Assembly: GCF_025345565.1 (NCBI RefSeq)
Contig: NZ_CP054475.1
Coordinates: 3,637,129 to 3,701,128 of the forward strand
Source of the DNA: Thalassolituus hydrocarboniclasticus
GTDB lineage: Bacteria > Pseudomonadota > Gammaproteobacteria > Pseudomonadales > Oceanobacteraceae
Length of the DNA: 64,000 bases
Direction: 5' to 3'
Shown here in pieces: positions 8,102 to 21,722 of this stretch (its first letter is position 1; each line of letters opens with the position of its first letter). The notes beneath the pieces are model-generated. The model worked only from the letters and a program-made list of their open reading frames with translations, had not been told where the DNA came from and did not search any database. The position numbers and the translations under genes are program-made.

Positions 8102-9939
8102 ATGTTCAGTCCGGTCAGATTAAGATAGAGCTTCGGCAGTATCCGTGGCAGCTGATCTGCCCGGTTAATGCAGAAGTAGCCCTGATGTCCAAACACATAA
8201 GGCACATAATCCGCACTGTTCTGATCAATGGTGACACAGTGGGTTGTCACTCCCGTACGGTGAGCCTCGGTGATCGATACTCTGGTATCTTCGAGACCAT
8301 AACGACCTTCATACAGATCCAGATCATTAGGCTTACCGTCGGTCAGTATCAGCAGCAGGCGCTTTTCTGCCGGATGGTCATTAAGGATATCGGTTGCCTG
8401 GCGGATAGCCGCTCCCATGCGCGTGTAGTAGCCGGGCGTTAAGGCTTTAATCCGGCCATGAACATTTTCACCCCAGGGTTCGTTAAAGTTTTTGATCATA
8501 TTAATCCGCACGTGATCGCGCCGGCGTGATGAAAAGCCATACATAGAAAAGCGATCACCGCTGGCATCCAGTGCCTCCCCCAATAAATGCAGGCTGTCGC
8601 GGATAACATCGATAACCTGCTTATCATTGTTGGCCCAGGCGTCGGTCGACAGCGACAGATCTGCGAGAACAAGACAGGCCAGATCACGGTTCTGACGACG
8701 CTGCTGCCGCCATACCGGCGCCACACTTTCGGCGTGTCCCTGCAGCCGGCTGGTGCAGTGATCAATCGCAGCATTTATATCCAGCTGCTGCCCCTGAACC
8801 TGCCGCCGTAGTTGCACCTGCTGAGTGTTAAAGCAGGCAAACTGCCGGCGCAGACGCTGCGCAGTCTGCTTAAGTTCATCCGGTAAAGGAGCTGGCTCAG
8901 CACCGCGTGGCAGCATCGGAATAACCCGGCAGTAATCCTCACGTAAACGCTGCCGGCGGTAATCCCACTCCGGATAAGACAGGCCAGAACCCAGCGGGAT
9001 GTCATCCTCCGCCGCACTGGGCAGATCCAGATCGAGGCGTATTTTTGAAGCCTGACTGCCACGGGTCCGCGATAGCGTAATCAGATCAAGATCTTCTGCT
9101 ATTTTTCCGGCATCCGCGTCATCGGCATCATCTGCGGTACGGTCAACAGGAATAAATTCCGACCACGACAATAAGCTTTCCAGACGAAATAACAGCAGGC
9201 CATTACGGCCATCAGGATCATCGGCAAATTCGGCCTGGCGGCGGATATTTGCCGTGCTTTTCTGTTGCACCTCAGACGCTGCGGGCTCCTGTACATCGCC
9301 ACTGTGCTGAAGCGGAGCCAGATTTCTGCCCGGATATAACCACAGGGGCACAGGATCAGGATCTCCCGGCCCGTCAGGCAGCGCAGTAACAGATCCCGGC
9401 TCCTTCAGAGCAGCACGCAATGCCATCTCTCTGGGCAGAGCCGCAGCACTGAGCTTCAGCCGGAAATCTCTCTGTTGCAGTTCGGCCTCAACCAGACGCC
9501 GGTAGACAGGGACCAGACCGGGATAGCGTTGCAAGCAATGCTGCACGCTATGCTGATTATCAACAAACCACAGGGAAGAGCCGGCAGCTGCCGGAAGCGT
9601 GCAGGATGCCAATGCCGCCAGCCACAGATACAGGTCAGCATTCAGCGTCCGCTGCGGATAAAAGTCGATATGATCCGGCAGATATAAATGATTCTGATCG
9701 CGCCACGCCAGGGCCTGACGCAGACCGGAACCTGCCACCTTCTGCAACCACGAACGCGACGCTTTAACCCGTTGCTCAGCAGCAACCGAGAGACGCAACC
9801 CGGCATCGCCGCCCAGCGCCCTGAATATCATCGCCAGTGTTTTCTGTTCATCGCTGAGCAACACCGCCGCATCCGGATAAGTACGGACAGCCACGCGGGT
9901 AATAAAATGATGCCAGCGGATACCAACAGCTTCTTCCAT
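8098..9939 (-). CDS. norD: NorD, von Willebrand A-domain activator of NO reductase
   Basis: A 613-residue protein. The C-terminal 200 residues form a VWA domain with a MIDAS motif (DLSLST) and the later LTDGKPND element. With the MoxR-type ATPase NorQ, NorD is known to be needed for assembling the non-heme iron centre of NorB. The N-terminal half is poorly conserved in the family. It lies in the middle of the nor operon, overlaps norE by four bases and follows the Fe-S protein gene by five bases. Confidence 0.93.
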   Translation of the reverse strand: MEEAVGIRWHHFITRVAVRTYPDAAVLLSDEQKTLAMIFRALGGDAGLRLSVAAEQRVKASRSWLQKVAGSGLRQALAWRDQNHLYLPDHIDFYPQRTLNADLYLWLAALASCTLPAAAGSSLWFVDNQHSVQHCLQRYPGLVPVYRRLVEAELQQRDFRLKLSAAALPREMALRAALKEPGSVTALPDGPGDPDPVPLWLYPGRNLAPLQHSGDVQEPAASEVQQKSTANIRRQAEFADDPDGRNGLLLFRLESLLSWSEFIPVDRTADDADDADAGKIAEDLDLITLSRTRGSQASKIRLDLDLPSAAEDDIPLGSGLSYPEWDYRRQRLREDYCRVIPMLPRGAEPAPLPDELKQTAQRLRRQFACFNTQQVQLRRQVQGQQLDINAAIDHCTSRLQGHAESVAPVWRQQRRQNRDLACLVLADLSLSTDAWANNDKQVIDVIRDSLHLLGEALDASGDRFSMYGFSSRRRDHVRINMIKNFNEPWGENVHGRIKALTPGYYTRMGAAIRQATDILNDHPAEKRLLLILTDGKPNDLDLYEGRYGLEDTRVSITEAHRTGVTTHCVTIDQNSADYVPYVFGHQGYFCINRADQLPRILPKLYLNLTGLNI

Positions 9940-9944
9940 AGCAG

Positions 9945-10847
9945 TTACTCCTGTTCCCGGGCAATAATTACTGGTAATTGCCGCTCATACTGTCTGGCAT
10001 CATCGCCACTGGCCCAATACAGCAGTGATCCGGCAGGATTGTGTTTTTGCACTTCAGCACAGGTATCAATACAGAGCCTGCATTGAGTGCAGGTAATCTT
10101 CCGCTGCTTATGTGCTCTTGGCGGCAGGCGCATAGGGCAGACCTGATCACAGGCATGACAGTCACGGCAGTCTTTTCCCCGCTCTTTGCGGTAACCAATC
10201 ACCAGGCCACGCGGATTGGCCGCCCAGATCAGACTCTGAAAAATTCCGACCGCGCAGCCATACCGGCAGAACCAGTGACGCGCCAGCGTAAATTCGATAA
10301 AAAATAATACCGTTGCCGCACACAGAAAAATCAGCGGATATGTATCAACCTGCAGCCGGAAAATACCCTGCCATAAAGGCAGCGGAGGAATCAGATAACT
10401 GAGCAGAGAAACCGCCCATAAAAAAGAACAGGCCAGAATCCAGAAAAAAAGGACCGTTCTGGAACCAGGACGCGCCCCGCTGCTGCTCTTTTCCCACAAC
10501 GAACGCCTGCCAAGCCAGTAATGCATTTTACTGTCCAGCCACTCCAGAACAGAAAAATGCGGGCACAACCAGCCGCAGTAAATTCGTCCCCAGCGCCAGA
10601 CAAAAACAATAAGTACAATGACCGTCAGCAGGACGGGCAGCGCCAGACGCCATAATAATTGTGAAAATACTGAAGCAGCACTCTGACCAGCAGCAGGTGC
10701 AAGCTCCAGCGTCCAGTCATAACCAAAAAAAATAAAATGGCCGAGCGTCAGATCCAGACGAAAAACATCCAGAACCGGCGCCAGCAGAAATAATAAAAAA
10801 AATACACTGCGGCTGATCAGACGGTAGCGTTGTACCCCTGAATTCAT
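9945..10847 (-). CDS. NapH/NosR/CcoG-like polyferredoxin membrane protein
   Basis: A roughly 300-residue protein with four to five membrane helices. It has cysteine clusters CGWLCP and CRYGC and a C-terminal double ferredoxin domain (CRDCHACDQVCP and CTQCRLCIDTC). This layout is shared by NapH and the C-terminal halves of NosR and NirI. An AGGAAG 8 bases before the ATG at 10847 decides the start; an ATG at 10898 is also in frame. It sits between norB and norD, where most nor operons have nothing. It might move electrons from quinol to periplasmic acceptors or help metal-centre assembly. Confidence 0.82.
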   Translation of the reverse strand: MNSGVQRYRLISRSVFFLLFLLAPVLDVFRLDLTLGHFIFFGYDWTLELAPAAGQSAASVFSQLLWRLALPVLLTVIVLIVFVWRWGRIYCGWLCPHFSVLEWLDSKMHYWLGRRSLWEKSSSGARPGSRTVLFFWILACSFLWAVSLLSYLIPPLPLWQGIFRLQVDTYPLIFLCAATVLFFIEFTLARHWFCRYGCAVGIFQSLIWAANPRGLVIGYRKERGKDCRDCHACDQVCPMRLPPRAHKQRKITCTQCRLCIDTCAEVQKHNPAGSLLYWASGDDARQYERQLPVIIAREQE

Positions 10848-10902
10848 CAGCCTGTCTTCCTGGCCGCTGCCCGAAGGCAGCGGCTGTGATCTTTGCATAT
10901 AT

Positions 10903-12797
<1,895 letters not shown>

Positions 12798-12829
12798 AAA
12801 ATGTCTCCTCGCGGTTATAAAAAGACGGC

Positions 12830-13645
12830 TCATTCACCCACTGGCATAAGAGCGCGGATAATCTGGCGAACAGCTTGCTGGGCGGCGGGCTCGTCACTCA
12901 GTGTTTCAGTCAGAGCCGCTTCCGTTGCGATTTCTGCCGGCAACCCGCTGCGGATCAGACGGGCACAATGAATCAGAAGGCGGGTAGAAGGAGACTCCTC
13001 AAGATCGGCGTCATTAAGCTTGCGCAGAGCAGCAGCAACCGCACACAGACGCTGCGCAGTCTGCAGATCGATACCACTTTCCTGCATAACGATCCGGGCT
13101 TCCTGCTGTTCATCCGGGTAGTTAAAACCGATGCTGACAAAGCGCTGGCGGGTACTGGGTTTAAGCCCTTTCATCAGGTTGCGGTAACCCGGGTTATAAG
13201 ACATAACCAGCATAAAACCCGGCGCGGCATGAAGCTGCTCTCCGGTGCCATCAAGCGGCAAAATGCGTCTGTCATCGGTGAGGGGGTGAATAACAACCGT
13301 TGTATCCTTGCGGGCCTCAATAACCTCGTCCAGATAACAGATTGCCCCTTCGCGCACAGCGCGCGTCAGCGGGCCGTCCTGCCAGAACGTGCCGTCGTTA
13401 CCGATCAGGTAGCGGCCAATCAGATCGGCAGCGGTCAGATCATCATGACAGGCAACGGTATAGAGCGGGCGCTTCAGCTGCTCCGCCATATGCTCAATAA
13501 AACGTGTTTTACCGCAGCCGGTAGGGCCTTTAATCAGAACAGGAAGCTGATTACGGCTGGCGTGCAGGAAGAGTTCAACCTCACTTCCCTGCGGCTGATA
13601 AAAGTGCAGCCGTGAGTCCGCTGGCGACACAGCAGGAGCATTCAT
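12830..13645 (-). CDS. norQ: NorQ, MoxR-family AAA+ ATPase
   Basis: A 271-residue AAA+ protein with Walker A GPTGCGKT near residues 40-47 and Walker B-type AICYLDEV near residue 105. It is close to NorQ/CbbQ. It works with NorD to activate NO reductase. Here it is the first gene of the operon, before norC, whereas norCBQD is the common order. Its promoter must lie in 13646-14027. Confidence 0.93.
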   Translation of the reverse strand: MNAPAVSPADSRLHFYQPQGSEVELFLHASRNQLPVLIKGPTGCGKTRFIEHMAEQLKRPLYTVACHDDLTAADLIGRYLIGNDGTFWQDGPLTRAVREGAICYLDEVIEARKDTTVVIHPLTDDRRILPLDGTGEQLHAAPGFMLVMSYNPGYRNLMKGLKPSTRQRFVSIGFNYPDEQQEARIVMQESGIDLQTAQRLCAVAAALRKLNDADLEESPSTRLLIHCARLIRSGLPAEIATEAALTETLSDEPAAQQAVRQIIRALMPVGE

Positions 13646-13728
13646 ATGCCAATCCTATGGGTAACTTTACGGTGCTAATGCTGTCCTTTAGCAAAGAGGT
13701 CATAAATACCAAACAATAGAGATCGATA

Positions 13729-13744
13729 TACCTAAATATAGGTA
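13729..13744. promoter_or_regulatory. NarL-type 7-2-7 inverted heptamer site
   Basis: TACCTAAATATAGGTA is two heptamers inverted with a 2-base spacer. The right half is a perfect TACYYMT match and the left differs only in its last base. More heptamers are nearby: ATGGGTA at 13657-13663, TACCTAT at 13769-13775 and TACCCAA at 13897-13903. The cluster lies between norQ and the TonB-nirS unit, so it could control either or both. Binding by NarL is inferred. Confidence 0.55.
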
Positions 13745-13965
13745 CTTTTCCTTAAAGCAGGCAAAATATACCTATTCAACCAACTAGCAGAATCAAAACC
13801 GAATGAAAGCAAGTCATTGTTTATTAAGGATTTTAATTTAATAAGTAAAACCAAGAATCTAAAAATGGTTATTTATTCAATAGAAATGGTTAAATATACC
13901 CAAGCATAAAAAATACCAACTCAAGTCAATTTTATAGCCGGAACAAGGCAGTCGTGATTATATTT

Positions 13966-13979
13966 TTGACCTGAATCAG
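13966..13979. promoter_or_regulatory. Anr/FNR/DNR-type box before the TonB-nirS unit
   Basis: TTGACCTGAATCAG fits TTGAT-N4-ATCAA with one mismatch in each half. Its centre is about 55 bases before the ATG at 14028, a fitting place for a class II activator site. CRP/FNR-family regulators of denitrification use such boxes; none is encoded in the window. Elsewhere in 13646-14027 the DNA is A/T-rich with no gene. Confidence 0.5.
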
Positions 13980-14027
13980 TTTTTTATCCGCACATCTGGT
14001 TGAGCATGCAATTCCATTCAGGAATTA

Positions 14028-17842
<3,815 letters not shown>

Positions 17843-17862
17843 TCATCGTCTGCTGGGCAGAA

Positions 17863-17895
17863 AAGCGGCACGTTATGTGCCGCTTTTTCTTTTTT
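17863..17895 (+). terminator. Rho-independent terminator after nirS
   Basis: AAGCGGCAC and GTGCCGCTT form a 9-bp stem with a five-base loop, followed by a T-rich tail. It overlaps the last codons of the convergent marR gene. Confidence 0.88.
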
Positions 17896-18325
17896 CAGGT
17901 GCGGAAAATTCAGCCGGATGATGCTCATCAGTATGAGAGCTCAGAGGAAACTTCTGCTCCAGAAGCTCAAGCTCAGGCCGGTGCTGCCAGGCAATTTTAT
18001 CTGCAAGCTCCTCTCCTCTGGAGAGCAAATGTATCTCAATACATCGTTTGTCTGTTATCGATTCACGCCGCTCAACCAACCCCAACTCACAGCAACGGTC
18101 GACCAACATCACCGTGCCATGATGTTTCGCTTGAAGTTTTTCCGACAATTCACTGACAGTGGCCCATTCGCGCCCTGAAAACCCCTTCAGATGCAGTAAT
18201 AAAAGATACTGCAATGAAGTCAGACCATGGGCTTTGCAGATATTTTCACTGTGGCGCTGGAAGATACGCAGGCGATAGCGGAAATCCGAAAGGCTCTGAT
18301 AATCCTGCTTATTCAATTTATCCAT
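17873..18325 (-). CDS. MarR-family transcriptional regulator
   Basis: A 150-residue protein with a winged-helix domain: LTSLQYLLLLHLKGF, then ATVSELSEKLQAKHHGTVMLVDRCCELGLVERRES. Cysteines CC in the recognition region might be redox-sensitive, but this is speculative. It is divergent from the Yip1-like gene, with a perfect 29-bp palindrome between them that is probably its operator. It sits between nirS and nosR; its ligand is unknown. The last codons run into the nirS terminator. Confidence 0.85.
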   Translation of the reverse strand: MDKLNKQDYQSLSDFRYRLRIFQRHSENICKAHGLTSLQYLLLLHLKGFSGREWATVSELSEKLQAKHHGTVMLVDRCCELGLVERRESITDKRCIEIHLLSRGEELADKIAWQHRPELELLEQKFPLSSHTDEHHPAEFSAPEKRKSGT

Positions 18326-18398
18326 AAAGAATCTGATCCTCAGACAGCTTCAGCAATACGGTCCGATATGCTTGCCACCGGATTAAAGGTGATCTAAA

Positions 18399-18427
18399 CC
18401 ATATATATCATAGAATGATATATATGG
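18399..18427. promoter_or_regulatory. Perfect 29-bp palindrome, probable MarR operator
   Basis: Arms CCATATATATCAT (18399-18411) and ATGATATATATGG (18415-18427) are exact reverse complements around AGA. The right arm runs into the GGAGGT ribosome binding site of the downstream gene, so a bound dimer would block initiation. MarR regulators commonly bind such sites in their divergent promoter. Confidence 0.8.
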
Positions 18428-18435
18428 AGGTAATT

Positions 18436-18993
18436 ATGAACCTGTCAGAACTGATAATGCCCTGGTCAGCGAAAGGCTGGGAAAAAATGCAGTCGATGAA
18501 TATCTCCATACCGGCTCTGGCATGGAAGCTGGTTCTGCCACTGTCTTTCCTGCCGCCGGTTCTTCTTTATTACGCCGGAACCCACTACGACAACAGCTAT
18601 ATTCAGGGCTTTCCGGAAAAAAACTGGCATTTTATTACCACCACATTTTTCCTCGCAGAATTACTGACCTTTTTTGTAATGGGATGGCTTATTCACTCGG
18701 TACTGGAAAGCCATGATCTGGCCATTAACTATCACGACGCCTACTTACTGGCGGCTATTGCCCCCATTCCTATGTGGCTGTCTTCTCTGGGATTACTTAT
18801 TCCTTCCGCTTTAATTACCGGCATTTTTGCAGGTGTCGGATTAGTCGCTTCCTGTGTCATTCTCTACCTTGGAACCAGCGCGCTCTGTCACCGCAATACG
18901 GATGATGTGGTCAGCATGTCTGCAACCTATACGATAATGTCTGCCGCATTTCTCGCCTGGATTATGCTGATGGTTATCGTCTGGGCTTATTAA
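18436..18993 (+). CDS. Yip1-family membrane protein
   Basis: A 185-residue integral membrane protein with about five hydrophobic helices and the conserved start LSELIMPWSAKGWEKM of bacterial Yip1-domain proteins. GGAGG sits 5 bases before the ATG at 18436. It pairs with the divergent MarR gene across a palindrome. Such proteins recur near denitrification genes, but their function is unknown. A hairpin follows. Confidence 0.8.
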   Translation: MNLSELIMPWSAKGWEKMQSMNISIPALAWKLVLPLSFLPPVLLYYAGTHYDNSYIQGFPEKNWHFITTTFFLAELLTFFVMGWLIHSVLESHDLAINYHDAYLLAAIAPIPMWLSSLGLLIPSALITGIFAGVGLVASCVILYLGTSALCHRNTDDVVSMSATYTIMSAAFLAWIMLMVIVWAY

Positions 18994-19016
18994 AATCCGA
19001 TGTTTTCAAAACACTG

Positions 19017-19053
19017 AACCAACCTGATCATCAGATCAACCATCAGGTTGGTT
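19017..19053 (+). terminator. Stem-loop after the Yip1-like gene
   Basis: AACCAACCTGAT (19017-19028) pairs exactly with ATCAGGTTGGTT (19042-19053) across a 13-base loop. The downstream tail has few T residues, so termination may be partial. Confidence 0.55.
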
Positions 19054-19338
19054 GCCTTTACACTGACAGAAAAGTCACACCACAAGAAAATGCCCGCTGC
19101 TGAAAATATATCTGCAGTTTTAATTGGCATTTTGCGCCACGCCATTTCATCGACATGGAAAATTTTTCTTATCCTCGAAGCTGCCAGGCTGTTTTTGCAA
19201 CAATTAGCGCAGACTGTCCAGGCAGCCGGTTTATACCTCCCCCTGTAACCTCTGATTTTATGCGCCAAAAAATATTGAATGGCGGGTGACAGAGGTTATT
19301 GATTAAAAACACAAAAAATTGACCTGAGTCCTTCAACC

Positions 19339-19354
19339 TACCTCCAATGGGGTA
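19339..19354. promoter_or_regulatory. NarL-type 7-2-7 site upstream of nosR
   Basis: TACCTCC-AA-TGGGGTA: each inverted heptamer departs from TACYYMT only at the seventh base. It is about 100 bases before the nosR start. Confidence 0.45.
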
Positions 19355-19445
19355 TGTTGGCTGTGTCCGGTGACTGCGACAATTTGACGCATTAGCCAGA
19401 CTGATGCTCATTCCAGACATCAGGCTGACGCTGAATAGGAATTGT

Positions 19446-21692
19446 ATGATGTCAGCACCTGACAGCCCCCTGAAACATTATTTATGGCCTTTTTTTGTCC
19501 TGATGTTTTTTGTCCTCAGTATTTCCGTAACAGCGGTTCCGGAAGTGGCAGCCTCAGAAAACGGTGGACACAAAGCAGAAAATCGACAGCAGAAACGCCT
19601 GCAGGCTCATAAGCCCTCCGATAAATCAGAAGATACCGCACAACAACGCCTCCGCCTTATTCTGCCTGAGGCGACAGAGATATCGTCTCCCGAAGGTGAT
19701 TTCGGTATCCGGACCATCAAAGGAAATGACCGTTTACTGGGCTATATGTTTGAAACAATCAACGTAGCCAATATTCCTGCATACTCCGGCAAGCCGATTA
19801 ATATGCAGGTTATCCTCAGTCCTGAGGCCGTTATTCTTGATGCCTGGCTGCTGGAACACCACGAGCCAATTCTGCTGGTCGGTATTCCGGAACAGAAGCT
19901 GGTTGATTTTGGTGTAGCCTATCAGGGCATCAGGGCTGATCAGCGCGTCGTGGTTGGCAGCACCAATGATGAAAACGCTGTGACCGTCGATGCCATCACC
20001 GGTGCCACCGTTACCGTGATGGTTGTGAACGAAATCATCATGAAGGCCACTCACACAGTAGCCGCATCATTGGGACTGGTCGAAGCGCAACTGTCCCAGA
20101 AACAGAAACCCGCCAATATTCTGCCAGAGGTTTACAGTAACGCCGGCTGGCAGCAGCTGACCGGAGACGGCTCCATCCGTCGTATGCACCTGTTACGCTC
20201 CCAGGTCGACGAATCATTCAGGGGCACCGACGCCGAACAGGTGGAAAAAGCCACAGCGGATCAGCTTAACGATACCTTTATTGATCTTTATGTTGCTTAT
20301 CTGAACGCGCCAACCATTGGCCGCAACCTGTTGGGTGACAGTCAGTACCGCTTCCTGATGGAAGAGCTGAAACCCGGCGAGCACGCCATTGCTGTGCTGG
20401 CCAACGGCATGTTCTCATTTAAAGGATCTGGCTATGTGCGCGGCGGTATTTTTGACCGCATCCAGCTGCGTCAGTTTGGTGATGTTATCTCCTTCCGCGA
20501 TCTGGACCAGCAGCGTCTGTACGATGTCATGGCCGACGGCGCACCGGAGTTTAAAGAAAAATCGCTGTTTATTATCCGTGACAAAAGCCATTTTGACCCT
20601 GGCACTGACTGGACCTTTGAGTTACTGGTACGCCGCCAGACAGGCCCGGTGGATGGCGTATTCACCAGTTTCGAGCTGGGTTATCAACTACCCCAAACCT
20701 ACTTCGAGCGGCCAGCATTAACAGCCGAAGAACTGGCTGCCATTGAAGAAGCCAACCGCCCTCTGTGGCTGAACATCTGGTATCAGAAGAATTTCCAGAT
20801 CGGAGTTCTGATAACTGCCCTGGGGGTTTTGCTGGTGATTTTATTCCTGCAGGATTATTTCACCAGCAAGCCTGCATTTCTGCACTGGCTGCGCCGGGGT
20901 TATCTGTTATTTACCGTGTTCTTTATTGGCTGGTATTGCCTCGGCCAGCTGTCGGTTGTCAACGTACTGACCTTTGTTCATTCACTGATGCAGGGCTTCC
21001 GCTGGGAGCTGTTTCTCAGTGATCCCGTTATATTTATTCTCTGGGCATTTACAGCAGCCACCATCCTGCTCTGGGGACGGGGAGTATTCTGCGGCTGGCT
21101 GTGTCCGTTCGGAGCTCTGCAGGAGCTGATTAACGAAGCCGCCCGTAAATTAAAAATCCGCCAGTATGAATTGCCCTTTGCTGTGCACGAACGCTTATGG
21201 GCCGTTAAATACATTATTTTATTGGGTTTATTCGGGCTGTCTCTGGAGTCACTTTCTACCGCAGAACGTTATGCCGAAGTGGAACCCTTTAAAACCGCCA
21301 TCATGCTCAAATTCAGCCGCGAATGGGGCTTTGTTTTCTACGCTGTATTGTTGCTGGTTATCAATATTTTTACGCGCAAAGTCTACTGCCGTTATATCTG
21401 TCCTCTGGGTGCCGCCCTGGCAATACCAAGTAAAGCCCGCCTGTTTGACTGGCTGAAACGCCGCAAAGAATGTGGCCAGCCTTGCCAGCTCTGCGCCAAT
21501 GAGTGCGAAATACAGGCCATTCACCCCGATGGTCATATTAATCACAACGAATGTCACTACTGCCTCGATTGCCAGATGACATATCACAACGATCATAAAT
21601 GTCCGCCACTGGTTGCCAAACGTAAAAAACAGCAAAGAAATAAACCCGTTCCTCAGCGTATCCCGGTGGTACAGATGGATCCGCAAAACTGA
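19446..21692 (+). CDS. nosR: NosR, membrane flavo-iron-sulfur protein for N2O reductase
   Basis: A 748-residue protein with a signal-like N-terminus, a periplasmic FMN-binding domain with the threonine motif DAITGAT (about residue 180), several membrane helices, CxxxCP motifs (CGWLCP and CRYICP) and a C-terminal ferredoxin-like part (CGQPCQLCANEC and CHYCLDC). NosR is needed for electron supply to and expression of NosZ. AGGA is 5 bases before ATG 19446. nosZ follows after 30 bases. Confidence 0.95.
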   Translation: MMSAPDSPLKHYLWPFFVLMFFVLSISVTAVPEVAASENGGHKAENRQQKRLQAHKPSDKSEDTAQQRLRLILPEATEISSPEGDFGIRTIKGNDRLLGYMFETINVANIPAYSGKPINMQVILSPEAVILDAWLLEHHEPILLVGIPEQKLVDFGVAYQGIRADQRVVVGSTNDENAVTVDAITGATVTVMVVNEIIMKATHTVAASLGLVEAQLSQKQKPANILPEVYSNAGWQQLTGDGSIRRMHLLRSQVDESFRGTDAEQVEKATADQLNDTFIDLYVAYLNAPTIGRNLLGDSQYRFLMEELKPGEHAIAVLANGMFSFKGSGYVRGGIFDRIQLRQFGDVISFRDLDQQRLYDVMADGAPEFKEKSLFIIRDKSHFDPGTDWTFELLVRRQTGPVDGVFTSFELGYQLPQTYFERPALTAEELAAIEEANRPLWLNIWYQKNFQIGVLITALGVLLVILFLQDYFTSKPAFLHWLRRGYLLFTVFFIGWYCLGQLSVVNVLTFVHSLMQGFRWELFLSDPVIFILWAFTAATILLWGRGVFCGWLCPFGALQELINEAARKLKIRQYELPFAVHERLWAVKYIILLGLFGLSLESLSTAERYAEVEPFKTAIMLKFSREWGFVFYAVLLLVINIFTRKVYCRYICPLGAALAIPSKARLFDWLKRRKECGQPCQLCANECEIQAIHPDGHINHNECHYCLDCQMTYHNDHKCPPLVAKRKKQQRNKPVPQRIPVVQMDPQN

Positions 21693-21722
21693 AAAAGCCA
21701 ATCTTGTTCAAGGAGATAGACC

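Larger units (their letters stand above)
18994..19445. other. Yip1-nosR intergenic region
   Basis: Four hundred and fifty bases without a supportable gene. It holds the stem-loop above, a TTGACCTGA half-site of FNR type at 19319-19327 like the one upstream of the TonB-nirS unit, and the NarL-type site at 19339-19354. It is the natural place for the nos promoter. Confidence 0.5.
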
